A stretch of DNA of 64,000 nt, taken from the NCBI RefSeq assembly GCF_000215105.1, contig NC_015588.1, forward strand, positions 3,243,741-3,307,740. Reading direction: 5' to 3'. Source of the stretch: Isoptericola variabilis 225 (lineage in GTDB: Bacteria; Actinomycetota; Actinomycetes; Actinomycetales; Cellulomonadaceae). This document shows, one piece after another, positions 8,647 through 16,533 of the stretch (position 1 is the first letter of the stretch; every line of letters begins with the position of its first letter). The notes beneath the pieces were generated by a model that saw only the letters and a program-made list of their open reading frames with translations, did not search any database and was not told where the DNA came from. The position numbers and the translations under genes are program-made.

Positions 8647-10016
8647 GCCTCGTCCTCGCCGCGCGGGAGCACGAGACGCACGCGGAACCCGCCGTCGTCG
8701 GGCAGGTCGATGCGCAGGCCGCCGCCGCCCGTGGCGAGCAGCTCGGAGGCGATCGCGAGCCCGAGGCCCGAGCCCTTGACCGTGCTGTGCCCGGGCGAGC
8801 GCCAGAACCGCTCCGTGAGGTGCGCGACCTCCTCGGGCGGCACGCCGGGCCCGTGGTCGCGCACCGCGACCTCGACGAAGCCGCTCCCGTCGTGGTCCGC
8901 GGCGGTGACCTCGACGTCGAGCCGGCCGCCGCGCGGCGAGAACTTGACGGCGTTGTCCATGACGGCGTCGAACGCGCACTCGAGCACGATCTGGTTCGCG
9001 ACGACCCACGTGTCGTCGTCGGGCGCCGTGAGCTCGACGCGCTGGTCGACCGCGAGCAGCCGCCAGCTCTCGACCCGGCGGCGCACGACCTCGGCCACGT
9101 CGAGCGCCTCGGCGCCCCGGCCGAGCTTCGCGTCGTCGGCGAGCAGGAGCAGCGCGTCGAGGATGTGCGCCATCCGCACCGCCTCGGCCCGCACGTGCGC
9201 GACCTCGGTCGCGTGCTCGGGCGGGGCGGACAGCGCCAGGTCCTCGACGCGGAGGATGAGCGCGTTGAGGGGGTTGCGCAGCTCGTGCGAGGCGTTGGAC
9301 ACGAACTCCTGCTGCCGCCGCATGAGGTGCTCGACGCGGCCCGCCATGTCGTTGAAGCGCGCGATCACACGGCGCAGCTCGGGCGGGCCGGCCGACGGCG
9401 GGATGCGCGCCTCGAGCCGGCCGTGCCCGATCTCGCCCATCGCCCGGTCCACGGCCTCGACGGGCCGCAGCACCCACCCCGCGGTCCGGTGCGCGACGGC
9501 GATCGCGAGCAGCACGATGACGAGCCCCGCGGCGGCGAGCATGCCCCACGTGAGCCAGATGCCCCGCGACAGGCTCCCGGCGTCGGACGCCGTGACGACC
9601 GCGCCGACGATGTCGCCGCCGTGGAACACCGGCTCGGCCACGACGACCCGGTCGACGTCCCACGGCAGGAGGGTCTCGCGGACCTCGCTGCGGCGGCCCG
9701 CGAGCGCCACGAGGCGCTCGTCGACCTCCTGGACCTCGAGGCCGTTGGTGGCCCACGTGACGCCGGCCTGGTCGACGACGGCCGCGCCGATCCCGTAGAC
9801 CTCGCGGTACCGCTCGAGGTCGCCCGAGACGATCGTCGGGTCGTCGGAGAGCAGGGACTGACGCGCCGTGATGACGAGGTAGCTCGCGTCGCCGAGGCGG
9901 TCGAGGAACAGCTCCTGCTGGTTCGCGCGCGCGACGCTGCTCGCGAGCGCCATGCCGAGCAGGAGCAGCACGAGCACGGACGGCACGAACAGGATGACGG
10001 CCAGCCGGCGCCGCAT
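8643..10016 (-). CDS. Two-component sensor histidine kinase
   Basis: A 457-residue membrane kinase. An N-terminal membrane helix (about 7-27) is followed by an extracellular sensor region of ~130 residues, a second helix near 160-180 and a HAMP linker. The HisKA box (FVSNASHELRNPLNAL) holds the phospho-accepting His. The ATPase domain shows an N box (DNAVKFSP), DHGPGVPPEE and GSGLGLAIASELL. It probably phosphorylates the regulator encoded just upstream; stop and start overlap by one base (TGATG). Its own stop overlaps the TAXI lipoprotein start, suggesting the external domain works with that binding protein. Confidence 0.93.
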   Translation of the reverse strand: MRRRLAVILFVPSVLVLLLLGMALASSVARANQQELFLDRLGDASYLVITARQSLLSDDPTIVSGDLERYREVYGIGAAVVDQAGVTWATNGLEVQEVDERLVALAGRRSEVRETLLPWDVDRVVVAEPVFHGGDIVGAVVTASDAGSLSRGIWLTWGMLAAAGLVIVLLAIAVAHRTAGWVLRPVEAVDRAMGEIGHGRLEARIPPSAGPPELRRVIARFNDMAGRVEHLMRRQQEFVSNASHELRNPLNALILRVEDLALSAPPEHATEVAHVRAEAVRMAHILDALLLLADDAKLGRGAEALDVAEVVRRRVESWRLLAVDQRVELTAPDDDTWVVANQIVLECAFDAVMDNAVKFSPRGGRLDVEVTAADHDGSGFVEVAVRDHGPGVPPEEVAHLTERFWRSPGHSTVKGSGLGLAIASELLATGGGGLRIDLPDDGGFRVRLVLPRGEDEA

Positions 10017-10705
10017 CAGGCGTCGTCCCCGTCGCCGGCGACCCGGTACCCGACGCCGCGGACCGTCTCGACGACGTCGGGCTCGCCGAGCTTGCGCCGC
10101 AGGGAGGCGACATGGACCTCGAGCGTGCGGCCCAGGCCCTTCCAGCTCGAGCCCCACACCTCGCGCAGGATGCGCTCGCGCGTGAGCGCGCTCCCGCGGT
10201 GGCGAACGAGGAGCGCGAGCAGGTCGTACTCCTTGCGCGTCAGCGAGACGGACGTGCCATCGGGACGCCGCACCTCGCGGGCGGCCATGTCGACGTGCAC
10301 GCCCTGCACGGCGACCTGCGCGGCGTCGTGCCGGCCGTCCCACTCGCGCGAGCGGCCGCGGCGCAGCACCGCGTCGATGCGCACGAGGACCTCGCGCACG
10401 TCGTAGGGCTTGGTCACGTAGTCGTCCGCGCCGAGCTCGAGGCCGCGGATGCGGGCGTCGAGCTGGGTCCGGGCGGTGACCATGATGATCGGGACGTCGG
10501 AGACGCGCCGGATGTGGCGGCAGACCTCGAAGCCGTCCATGTCGGGCAGGGCGAGGTCGAGCAGCACGAGGTCCGTGCGCGGGTTCAGCTCGTCGAGGGC
10601 CGTGCCGCCGTCCGGCGCCCACACGACCTCGTAGCCGTGGCGGCCCAGCACGGAGACGAGCGCGCCCGCGACGTGCTCGTTGTCCTCGACCACCAACAGC
10701 TGCAC
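10016..10705 (-). CDS. OmpR/PhoB-family response regulator
   Basis: A 229-residue DNA-binding response regulator. The receiver domain has the acidic pair (VVEDNE), the phospho-acceptor Asp in LVLLDLALPDMDG, the conserved Thr in MVTART and Lys in YVTKPYD. The C-terminal winged helix ends in VETVRGVGYRVAG. The start is the GTG at 10705, because GTGAGG lies 8 bp upstream; the longer frame to 10909 reaches back through a terminator hairpin. First gene of the regulator-kinase-TAXI operon. Target genes are unknown. Confidence 0.93.
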   Translation of the reverse strand: MQLLVVEDNEHVAGALVSVLGRHGYEVVWAPDGGTALDELNPRTDLVLLDLALPDMDGFEVCRHIRRVSDVPIIMVTARTQLDARIRGLELGADDYVTKPYDVREVLVRIDAVLRRGRSREWDGRHDAAQVAVQGVHVDMAAREVRRPDGTSVSLTRKEYDLLALLVRHRGSALTRERILREVWGSSWKGLGRTLEVHVASLRRKLGEPDVVETVRGVGYRVAGDGDDA

Positions 10706-10781
10706 GTGCACGACCTCACTGATCGTTCCGACGCGCCCGAGGGTAGCGGACGGGCGTGAGGTGCACCGGGGCGTCCGGGAC

Positions 10782-10819
10782 ACGAAGGGCGCCCCGGCCG
10801 GAGCCGGGGCGCCCTTCGT
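10782..10819 (-). terminator. Strong rho-independent-like hairpin
   Basis: A perfect 17-bp stem: arms ACGAAGGGCGCCCCGGC (10782-10798) and its complement (10803-10819) around a CGGA loop. It lies 37 bp after the stop of the LPXTG protein gene and insulates the regulator gene start at 10705. No long U-run follows, as is usual in this GC-rich group. Confidence 0.8.
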
Positions 10820-10856
10820 CCAGCGCTCGCGCGGTGTCAGACCCGCGTCGGACGCG

Positions 10857-11756
10857 TCAGCCCTGCGTCGCGCGACGGCGGGCCAGGTAGACCAGGCCAC
10901 CGCCCGCACCGAGGAGCAGCAGCACGCCGGTGATCAGGCCGCCGACGGACGCGCCCGTGCGGGGCAGCTCGTCGGGGCCCTGGCCGACGACGCTCGGCGA
11001 CGGGGAGGCCGACGGCTCCTCGCTGACCACGGTCGACGGCGTCTCGCTCGGCGTGGGCTCCGGGCTCGGCTCCTCCGACGGCTCCGGCGACGGGCTCACC
11101 GGCACGGAGGGCGACGGCGACGGCGACACGAACACCGACGGGCTCGGCGACGGCTCGACCTCGCACTCGAGGAAGTCGAAGGTGAGCTCGATCGGCTCGA
11201 GCTGCTCCTCGCCCGCGAACGTCACGAAGACCGTGTACTCGCCGGCCTCCTCGACCACGAACTTGTCGTAGTCCTCGACGACGAACTCCTGGCCGTCGAT
11301 CGACACGGTCACCGTGTAGCCAGCGGCGTCGACGACCTCGACCGTGATGACGCCGACGACCCCGGGCTCGGGGCACTCGAGGAAGTCGACGAGGACCTCC
11401 GGGAACTCCTCCTGGGGGACGTCCGCGCAGCCGTTGTCGATGAACTCCTGACCGCCGTCCTCGAAGTCGGCGCCGTTCAGCCCCTGGCCGTCGGCGTCGT
11501 ACTGGTTCGGCGGGTAGACGTCGCCCGGGTGGTCGACGTGCCCGGCCTGGTAGAAGGCACGGTCCGCCGTGGTGATGAGGACGTAGGGGTTGGTCTCGCT
11601 GCCCGTGGCGTGGCAGTACGTGATCCGCTCGACCGGGCCACGCTCGGCCGGCTGGGCCGACACGGGGGCGGTGGAGAGACCGACGGCCGCGAAGGCGGCG
11701 ACGAGGATTCCGACGAGGGTCGACGCGAGCGTGCGTCGACGGCGAGCATGATTCAC
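10857..11756 (-). CDS. LPXTG-anchored cell-surface protein
   Basis: A 299-residue secreted protein probably attached to the cell wall by sortase. A signal peptide (basic VNHARRRR then a hydrophobic core, cut after VSAQ or nearby) leads a Cys-containing domain beginning ITYCHATGSETNPY. Two VDFLECPEP/FDFLECEVEP-like segments follow, then a Pro/Ser-rich wall-spanning linker (PSPSPS repeats). It ends with LPRTG, a membrane helix and a basic tail (ARRRATQG). The GTG at 11756 has TGAGG 6 bp upstream. Function of the N-terminal domain is unknown to me. No sortase gene lies in the window. Confidence 0.85.
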   Translation of the reverse strand: MNHARRRRTLASTLVGILVAAFAAVGLSTAPVSAQPAERGPVERITYCHATGSETNPYVLITTADRAFYQAGHVDHPGDVYPPNQYDADGQGLNGADFEDGGQEFIDNGCADVPQEEFPEVLVDFLECPEPGVVGVITVEVVDAAGYTVTVSIDGQEFVVEDYDKFVVEEAGEYTVFVTFAGEEQLEPIELTFDFLECEVEPSPSPSVFVSPSPSPSVPVSPSPEPSEEPSPEPTPSETPSTVVSEEPSASPSPSVVGQGPDELPRTGASVGGLITGVLLLLGAGGGLVYLARRRATQG

Positions 11757-11849
11757 TGGGGGCCTCACAGCAGCGGGGATCGGGGTGGCGGTCGCGAGCG
11801 CTCTCGCCAGCGCCTCATCCAAGCACAAAGCACCTGGTCAGAACAGGGC

Positions 11850-11880
11850 TTGTCCACCGATCACCCGGAGTTGTGGACAA
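11850..11880. promoter_or_regulatory. Inverted pair of DnaA-box-like sequences
   Basis: TTGTCCAC (11850-11857) and GTGGACAA (11873-11880) are perfect inverted 8-mers 15 bp apart. Each extends to a good match of the actinobacterial DnaA box (TTGTCCACA). The pair lies 30 bp upstream of the HAD gene start and could be a DnaA-controlled promoter or simply an operator for another regulator. Confidence 0.4.
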
Positions 11881-11909
11881 ATCGTGATCTTTCCTCCGGA
11901 GCCGCCTCC

Positions 11910-12764
11910 ATGCCCTCGACCACGCCCGACACCGAGCACCTGCAGCTGCCCACCGGACCCGTGGACGTCCGGCTCGTGGTCACCGACATGGACGGCACGC
12001 TGCTGACGCCCGACGGCGACGTGCCCGACGGACTCTGGCCGCTGCTCGAGCGACTGCGCGAGCGCGGCGTCGCGTTCGCGCCCGCCAGCGGCCGGCAGCA
12101 CGCGACGCTCGCCCGGACCTTCGACCGGCCCGGCGTGCTCGAGGACCTCGTGATCATCGCCGAGAACGGCGCGTTCGTGACGCGTGGCGGCGAGGAGGTG
12201 TCGTCCGACGCCCTCGACCACGACGCGGTGTCCGACGTCGTCACGGCGGTCCGCGGGCTCGCGCGCTCGCGCGACGTGGGCGCCGTCGTCGCGGGCCGGC
12301 GCTGCGCGTACGTCGAGCGGTCCGACGCCGCGTTCCTCGACCACGTCAGCGCCTACTACGCACGCCTGGAGGTGGTCGACGACGTCCTCGCCACCCGCGA
12401 CCAGGTGCTCAAGGTCGCGGTCTACGACGCGGCGGACGCGGAAGCCGGCACGCTGCCCACGCTCGAGCGGTTCCGCCAGACGCACCAGGTCGTCGTCTCG
12501 AGCCGGCACTGGGTCGACGTCATGAACCGCGGCGTCGACAAGGGCGTCGCCGTCCGGACGCTTCAGGAGGCTCTCGGCGTCACGCCCGCCCAGACGGTCG
12601 CGTTCGGCGACTACCTCAACGACGTCCCGATGCTCGACGCCGCGACCTGGTCGTTCGCGATGGCCGGGGCCCACCCGGAGGTCCTCGAGCGGGCGCGCTT
12701 CACCGCACCGAGCAACGCCGACGCCGGCGTCCTCACCGTGCTGGAGCACCTCCTGGACGACTGA
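11910..12764 (+). CDS. Cof-type HAD-superfamily phosphatase
   Basis: A 284-residue cytosolic hydrolase of the HAD IIB (Cof) group, which dephosphorylates sugar phosphates and related small molecules. Motif I, with the nucleophile Asp, is DMDGTLL near residue 26. The substrate-capping module fills the middle. Motif IV, GDYLNDVPML, is near residue 230 and binds magnesium. The ATG at 11910 has CGGAG 8 bp upstream; longer frames run back into the divergent LPXTG gene region. Exact substrate unknown. Confidence 0.9.
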   Translation: MPSTTPDTEHLQLPTGPVDVRLVVTDMDGTLLTPDGDVPDGLWPLLERLRERGVAFAPASGRQHATLARTFDRPGVLEDLVIIAENGAFVTRGGEEVSSDALDHDAVSDVVTAVRGLARSRDVGAVVAGRRCAYVERSDAAFLDHVSAYYARLEVVDDVLATRDQVLKVAVYDAADAEAGTLPTLERFRQTHQVVVSSRHWVDVMNRGVDKGVAVRTLQEALGVTPAQTVAFGDYLNDVPMLDAATWSFAMAGAHPEVLERARFTAPSNADAGVLTVLEHLLDD

Positions 12765-12789
12765 CCGCGCGGGGTCGACCAGCTCGCGC

Positions 12790-13020
12790 TCAGGGCCACA
12801 CGCGCGCGTGCGCCGCGAACTCCTCGGGGTCGCTGTGCACGGGGATGACGCACACGAGGTGCCCGCCCGGCACTCGCAGCGTGCGGCAGTCGAGCCAGCG
12901 CCCGACCTCGACGCCGCCGAGCGCGGTCAGCCGAGCGTTCTCGGCGTCGAGGTCGTCCGTCTCGAAGTCGAGGTGGTAGCGCGGCGTGTCGTCGACGGAC
13001 TGGACGGCGGTGACTGCGAC
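12790..13020 (-). pseudogene. Truncated glyoxalase/VOC-family gene, C-terminal part only
   Basis: Reading minus from about 13020, the frame gives a VOC-domain C-terminal half: TPRYHLDFETDDLDAENARL, LGGVEVGRW, LRVPGGHLVCVIPVHS, ending AAHARVWP at a stop (12792-12790). The N-terminal half and start codon are absent. The frame runs directly into an equally truncated gene on the opposite strand, so this is a deletion remnant. It would have been a small metal-dependent VOC enzyme or a resistance-type protein. Confidence 0.75.
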
Positions 13021-13456
13021 GCGGTCGAGACCGCGACGAGGCGCTCGCGCACGCCGCCGCGCTCGTGGCCGCCGTCGACGTCCCGGTCAGCGCCGCCCGC
13101 TGCGAGAACCACCTGCACGGACGGCCGGACCTGCCCGACACGATCGCCCGGCTGCAGGCCTACCAGGAGGCGGGCGCCGACGTCCTCTACGCGCCGGGTC
13201 TGCGCGACCTCGACGACGTCGCCACGGTGTGCCGCGAGGTGGACCTGCCCGTCAACGTGCTCCTCCTGGCGGGCGGCCCGACGCCGGGCGAGCTCGCCGA
13301 CGCGGGCGTCGCCCCATCTCCGTCGGCGGCACGTTCGCCTGGAACGCACTCAGCGCGCTCGTCACCGCGGCCCGCGAGCTGCTCGCCGGCGACGTCGAGT
13401 TCCTCGACCGCACCGGGTCGGCACGCGAGGTCATGCCCCGCGCGTTCGGCGTCTGA
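13021..13456 (+). pseudogene. Truncated, internally deleted and frameshifted isocitrate lyase/PEP mutase-family gene
   Basis: The frame from about 13026 reads RDEALAHAAALVAAVDVPVSA and then jumps to ARCENHLHG, skipping the middle of the TIM barrel. It continues DTIARLQAYQEAGADVLYAP to ADAGVAP near 13315. A frame change there leads to ISVGGTFAWNALSALVTAAREL and the stop at 13456. Missing N-terminus, an internal deletion and a frameshift make it a clear pseudogene. Intact members are about 250-280 residues and cleave or form C-C or P-C bonds of phosphoenolpyruvate or oxaloacetate-like acids. Confidence 0.8.
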
Positions 13457-13463
13457 CCAGCCC

Positions 13464-15734
13464 TCAGTCGTCCGCGGGCGGGATCGGGAAGTTCGAGCGG
13501 AACACGTTCTGCGGGTCGTACTCGCGCTTGAGCCGGCGCAGGCGGGCCAGGCCGGGCTCCCCGAACGCGTCGACCAGGCGCTCGGGCCGCGTGTCGGTGT
13601 CGAACGACAGGTACAGCCCGTCGGTGTGCGGCGCCATCTCGGCGTCCCACACGGCGTCCATGCGGTCCTGCGACACCGCCATGGCGGTGAGCACGAAGTT
13701 CTGGTGCCGGTGCGGGTACGCGGTCGCGTCGGGTGCAACGTCGTGCGCCGCGCCGCCCGTCGCCCGCACCTGCAGGAAGTACGGGACTCCGGAGGCCGCG
13801 AGCTTCTCGAACGCGCGGCTCGTGTCGGGGTCGAGGTGCTCGACCAGGCCCGAGCGCACGGCGGGGTCTCCCCCGCCCGCGTGGTCCTTCGGCACGCGCT
13901 GCACGACGCCGGTGTACGGGACGAGGTAGGCCTCGTGCGCGAGCACGGGTCCGGCGTCGGCGAGCCGCTCGAGCTCGCGCACCGCGGCGTCGGTGTCGTC
14001 GCTCGCGTGCACGGTCATGAGCTGGGCCACGGGACCGTCGCCGCGACGCCCGGGCGACAGGATGAGGAAGCTCGTCAGCTCGCGCGGCGCCCGCTCGACG
14101 GCAGCCCCCCACCGCTCGAGCAGCCCTGCGGTGTCGGTCGCGTCGAGCGTCATGCGCGAGTAGACGACGTCGCCGAGCGGCATGGCCTCGACCTCGACCC
14201 ACGTGACGATCCCCAGGTTGGCGCCCGCGCCGCGCAGCCCCCAGAAGAGGTCCGGGTTCTCGTCCGCCGACGCGTGCAGGACCCGACCGTCGGCGGTCAC
14301 CACCTCGGCCGCGACCACGTGGTCGATCGTGAGCCCGAACACGCGCCCGAGCAGGCCGACGCCGCCCGTCGTGGCGAGCCCGCCGACGCCCACGCCGCCG
14401 TAGTCGCCCGAGCTGATCGCCCAGCCGTGCGGCCGCAGCGCCTCCGCGACGGCACCCCACGTGGCACCCGCGCCCAGCCGCACGCGCCGGGTCGCGCCGT
14501 CGACGACCTCGATCCGGTCGAGGCCGCCGAGGTCGATGACGACGCCGCCGTCGTTGGTCGAGCGGCCGCTGATGCCGTGCCCGCCGGAGCGCACGCCGAG
14601 CGGCACGTCCTGGGCCCGGGCGTAGGCCAACGCCTCCACGACCTGCTCGGTCGTCCGGGGTCGCAGCACGATGCCGGGCGCACCGGCACGCAGGTAGTTG
14701 TGCCGCACCGCCGGGTACTCCCGGTCGCCCGGCTCGACGGCGGTCGCGGCGAGCGACGCCGGCACGGCGGCGTAGTCGATGCCCGGCCGGCGGAGCGCGA
14801 GGGCACGGGCGCCGCGGCGCGCCGCGGCCGGGACGGTGCCCGACGCGGAGCGCTCCCGGGCGACCTGCTCGCGGACCGCCGGCGCGATCTCCTCGCCGAA
14901 GACCTCGATCAGCCGCGGCTCGTCGCTCGCGAGCACGAACGTGCCGACGCCGTCCTCGATCGCGAGCGCCGTGAGCTCGTCGACCCACTGCTCGACCGGG
15001 CCCTGGAGGAAGCCCTGGCGGGACGGCAGGACGGCGCCGCCCACGTTGAGCAGGCGACGCACCTCGGACGGGTCGCGGCCGGCCTCCTGCGCCGCCTCGT
15101 CGACGATCGCGTTGCCGCGGCGGAGGTCGCCGTCCTTGAGGTAGGCGAGCGACGGCAGCCAGCCGTCGGCCGCCCGGCCGACGAGCCGGAGCATGCGCGG
15201 CTTGTACGCGCCGACCCAGATCGGGATGTCGTGCGCGGGTGCCGGGCCCCGCTTGGCGCCCGCGACGCGGTGGTGCTCGCCGTCGAGGCGCAGCGGACGG
15301 CGCTCGCGCGCGTCCCAGATGCCGCGGACGATCTCCATGGCTTCCTCGAGCGCCTGCACGGACTCGCCCGGCGTGAGCCGCGGCCCACCCATGGCGGCGA
15401 CGGCGTCCCAGAACGCACCGGCCCCGATGCCGAGCGCCACCCGGCCGCCCGACAGCAGGTCGAGCGAGGCCGCCGCGCGCGCGAGCACCGCGGGCTGCCG
15501 CAGCGGGAGGTTGAGCACGTTGCCCGAGAGCGTCACGCGCTCGGTCCGGGCCGCGACCCAGGACAGCAGCGTCCAGGTGTCGTGGAACGTGGGCTGGTAC
15601 GGGTGGTCCTGGAACGTCACCAGGTCCAGCCCGGCCTGCTCGGAAAGCTGGGCGAGCCGCACCGGGGCGTGCGGGTCCGCGTTCTGCGGGGTGATGAAGG
15701 TGCCGAACGCCAGGTCGTGGCCGTAGTCGGTCAT
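13464..15734 (-). CDS. Fused luciferase-like monooxygenase and FAD-linked (BBE-type) oxidoreductase
   Basis: A 756-residue two-domain enzyme. Residues 1-~330 are a luciferase-like (LLM) flavin or F420-dependent TIM barrel (GTFITPQN, GLDLVTFQDHPYQP, GGRVALGIGAG, IPIWVGAYKPRML). From about 355 it becomes a PCMH/FAD-binding oxidoreductase ending in a BBE-type C-terminus (EYDPQNVFRSNFPIPP). H386 in RSGGHGISG is the usual site of covalent FAD. The second, Cys anchor of bicovalent family members is absent from the segment around SSGDYGGVGVGGLATTGG. The ATG at 15734 has GAGAGG 5 bp upstream. The divergent MarR gene probably controls it. Substrate unknown. Confidence 0.88.
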   Translation of the reverse strand: MTDYGHDLAFGTFITPQNADPHAPVRLAQLSEQAGLDLVTFQDHPYQPTFHDTWTLLSWVAARTERVTLSGNVLNLPLRQPAVLARAAASLDLLSGGRVALGIGAGAFWDAVAAMGGPRLTPGESVQALEEAMEIVRGIWDARERRPLRLDGEHHRVAGAKRGPAPAHDIPIWVGAYKPRMLRLVGRAADGWLPSLAYLKDGDLRRGNAIVDEAAQEAGRDPSEVRRLLNVGGAVLPSRQGFLQGPVEQWVDELTALAIEDGVGTFVLASDEPRLIEVFGEEIAPAVREQVARERSASGTVPAAARRGARALALRRPGIDYAAVPASLAATAVEPGDREYPAVRHNYLRAGAPGIVLRPRTTEQVVEALAYARAQDVPLGVRSGGHGISGRSTNDGGVVIDLGGLDRIEVVDGATRRVRLGAGATWGAVAEALRPHGWAISSGDYGGVGVGGLATTGGVGLLGRVFGLTIDHVVAAEVVTADGRVLHASADENPDLFWGLRGAGANLGIVTWVEVEAMPLGDVVYSRMTLDATDTAGLLERWGAAVERAPRELTSFLILSPGRRGDGPVAQLMTVHASDDTDAAVRELERLADAGPVLAHEAYLVPYTGVVQRVPKDHAGGGDPAVRSGLVEHLDPDTSRAFEKLAASGVPYFLQVRATGGAAHDVAPDATAYPHRHQNFVLTAMAVSQDRMDAVWDAEMAPHTDGLYLSFDTDTRPERLVDAFGEPGLARLRRLKREYDPQNVFRSNFPIPPADD

Positions 15735-15757
15735 GTGTGCCTCTCTGTCCGCCGATC

Positions 15758-15779
15758 GTCTGCCGAACAGACAATATTG
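15758..15779. promoter_or_regulatory. Candidate MarR operator between divergent genes
   Basis: GTCTG-CCGAA-CAGAC (15758-15772) is an inverted repeat, immediately followed by the palindrome CAATATTG (15772-15779). This is the only AT-rich patch in the 92-bp gap between the LLM/FAD fusion gene and the marR gene. Such a position fits an autorepressing MarR operator; binding is inferred. Confidence 0.4.
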
Positions 15780-15826
15780 CTCACAACTCATCAGCACGTC
15801 GTCGCATTCCCGCGTAGTCTGGAGCC

Positions 15827-16342
15827 ATGACCGCAGACGCCGGCGCACCGCCGGCCGCCCCGCCCCAGGTCACGTCGAGCACCGTGCTCGGCTGGGCCCT
15901 CGCCGCGCTGCTGCGCGAGTGGAGCACGCGGGTCGAGGCCGTGACCGCCGACCTCCCCCACGGCCCGCGCGGCTACCGCGTGCTCGCGGCCGTCGTGCAC
16001 GACAGCCCGCCGACCCAGGCGGCGCTCGCGAGCATGCTCGGGATCGACCGCACGGTCATGACGTACCTGCTCGACCGGTTCGTCGAGTGCGACCTCGTCG
16101 AGCGCCGTCAGGACCCGGCCGACCGGCGCGCCCGACGCGTCGTCGCGACCGAGCACGGGCGGCGGGTGCTCGCCGACCTCGACGCCCGCGTGGCGGCGGC
16201 CGAGGAGCAGCTGCTCGAAGGGCTCGAGCCGGCCGACCGGGACGCGCTGCGCACGCTCCTCGCCAGGGCGGCCACGGCCGCCGCGCCCGGCGACGACCCG
16301 TGCGGCATCGTCGCGCGGTTCCTCGACGCCGAGGGCGGCTGA
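15827..16342 (+). CDS. MarR-family transcriptional regulator
   Basis: A 171-residue winged-helix dimer. The DNA-binding part is at about residues 55-110 (PTQAALASMLGIDRTVMTYLLDRF, then RRQDPADRRARRVVATEHG), the typical MarR signature. It is divergent from the LLM/FAD fusion gene with a 92-bp gap containing inverted repeats, the usual layout for a MarR protein that represses a neighbouring oxidoreductase until a phenolic or oxidised ligand binds. The ATG at 15827 has GGAG just upstream and also a TAGTCT -10 ending 6 bp before it, so the mRNA may be nearly leaderless. Confidence 0.9.
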   Translation: MTADAGAPPAAPPQVTSSTVLGWALAALLREWSTRVEAVTADLPHGPRGYRVLAAVVHDSPPTQAALASMLGIDRTVMTYLLDRFVECDLVERRQDPADRRARRVVATEHGRRVLADLDARVAAAEEQLLEGLEPADRDALRTLLARAATAAAPGDDPCGIVARFLDAEGG

Positions 16343-16355
16343 CCGGCCCGGCCGC

Positions 16356-16505
16356 TCACCCGCGCTCGCGCGCGACGGCGGCACGCACGGCGGGGGCGAC
16401 CTCCTCGCCGTACGCGCGGATCTCGTCCGGGTCGTCCGAGGACAGCACGAACGTGCCGACGCCGTGCTCGAGCGCGAGCCGCGTCATGAGCTCGACCCAG
16501 CACCG
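16356..16505 (-). pseudogene. Remnant of a second luciferase-like monooxygenase (C-terminal ~50 codons)
   Basis: Minus-strand reading gives WVELMTRLALEHGVGTF, then VLSSDDPDEIRAYGEEVAPAV and a stop at 16358-16356. It parallels residues ~300-345 of the neighbouring LLM/FAD fusion protein (WVDELTALAIEDGVGTF, LASDEPRLIEVFGEEIAPAV). There is no start or upstream domain. It is a decayed paralogue or duplication scar lying directly after the glycosidase gene. Confidence 0.7.
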
Positions 16506-16533
16506 GGCTGGGTCACGGCTGCGGCGGTGCTCA

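Noticed and set aside
11048..11160. Short tandem repeats in the LPXTG gene
   Set aside because: They simply encode the Pro/Ser-rich wall-spanning linker.
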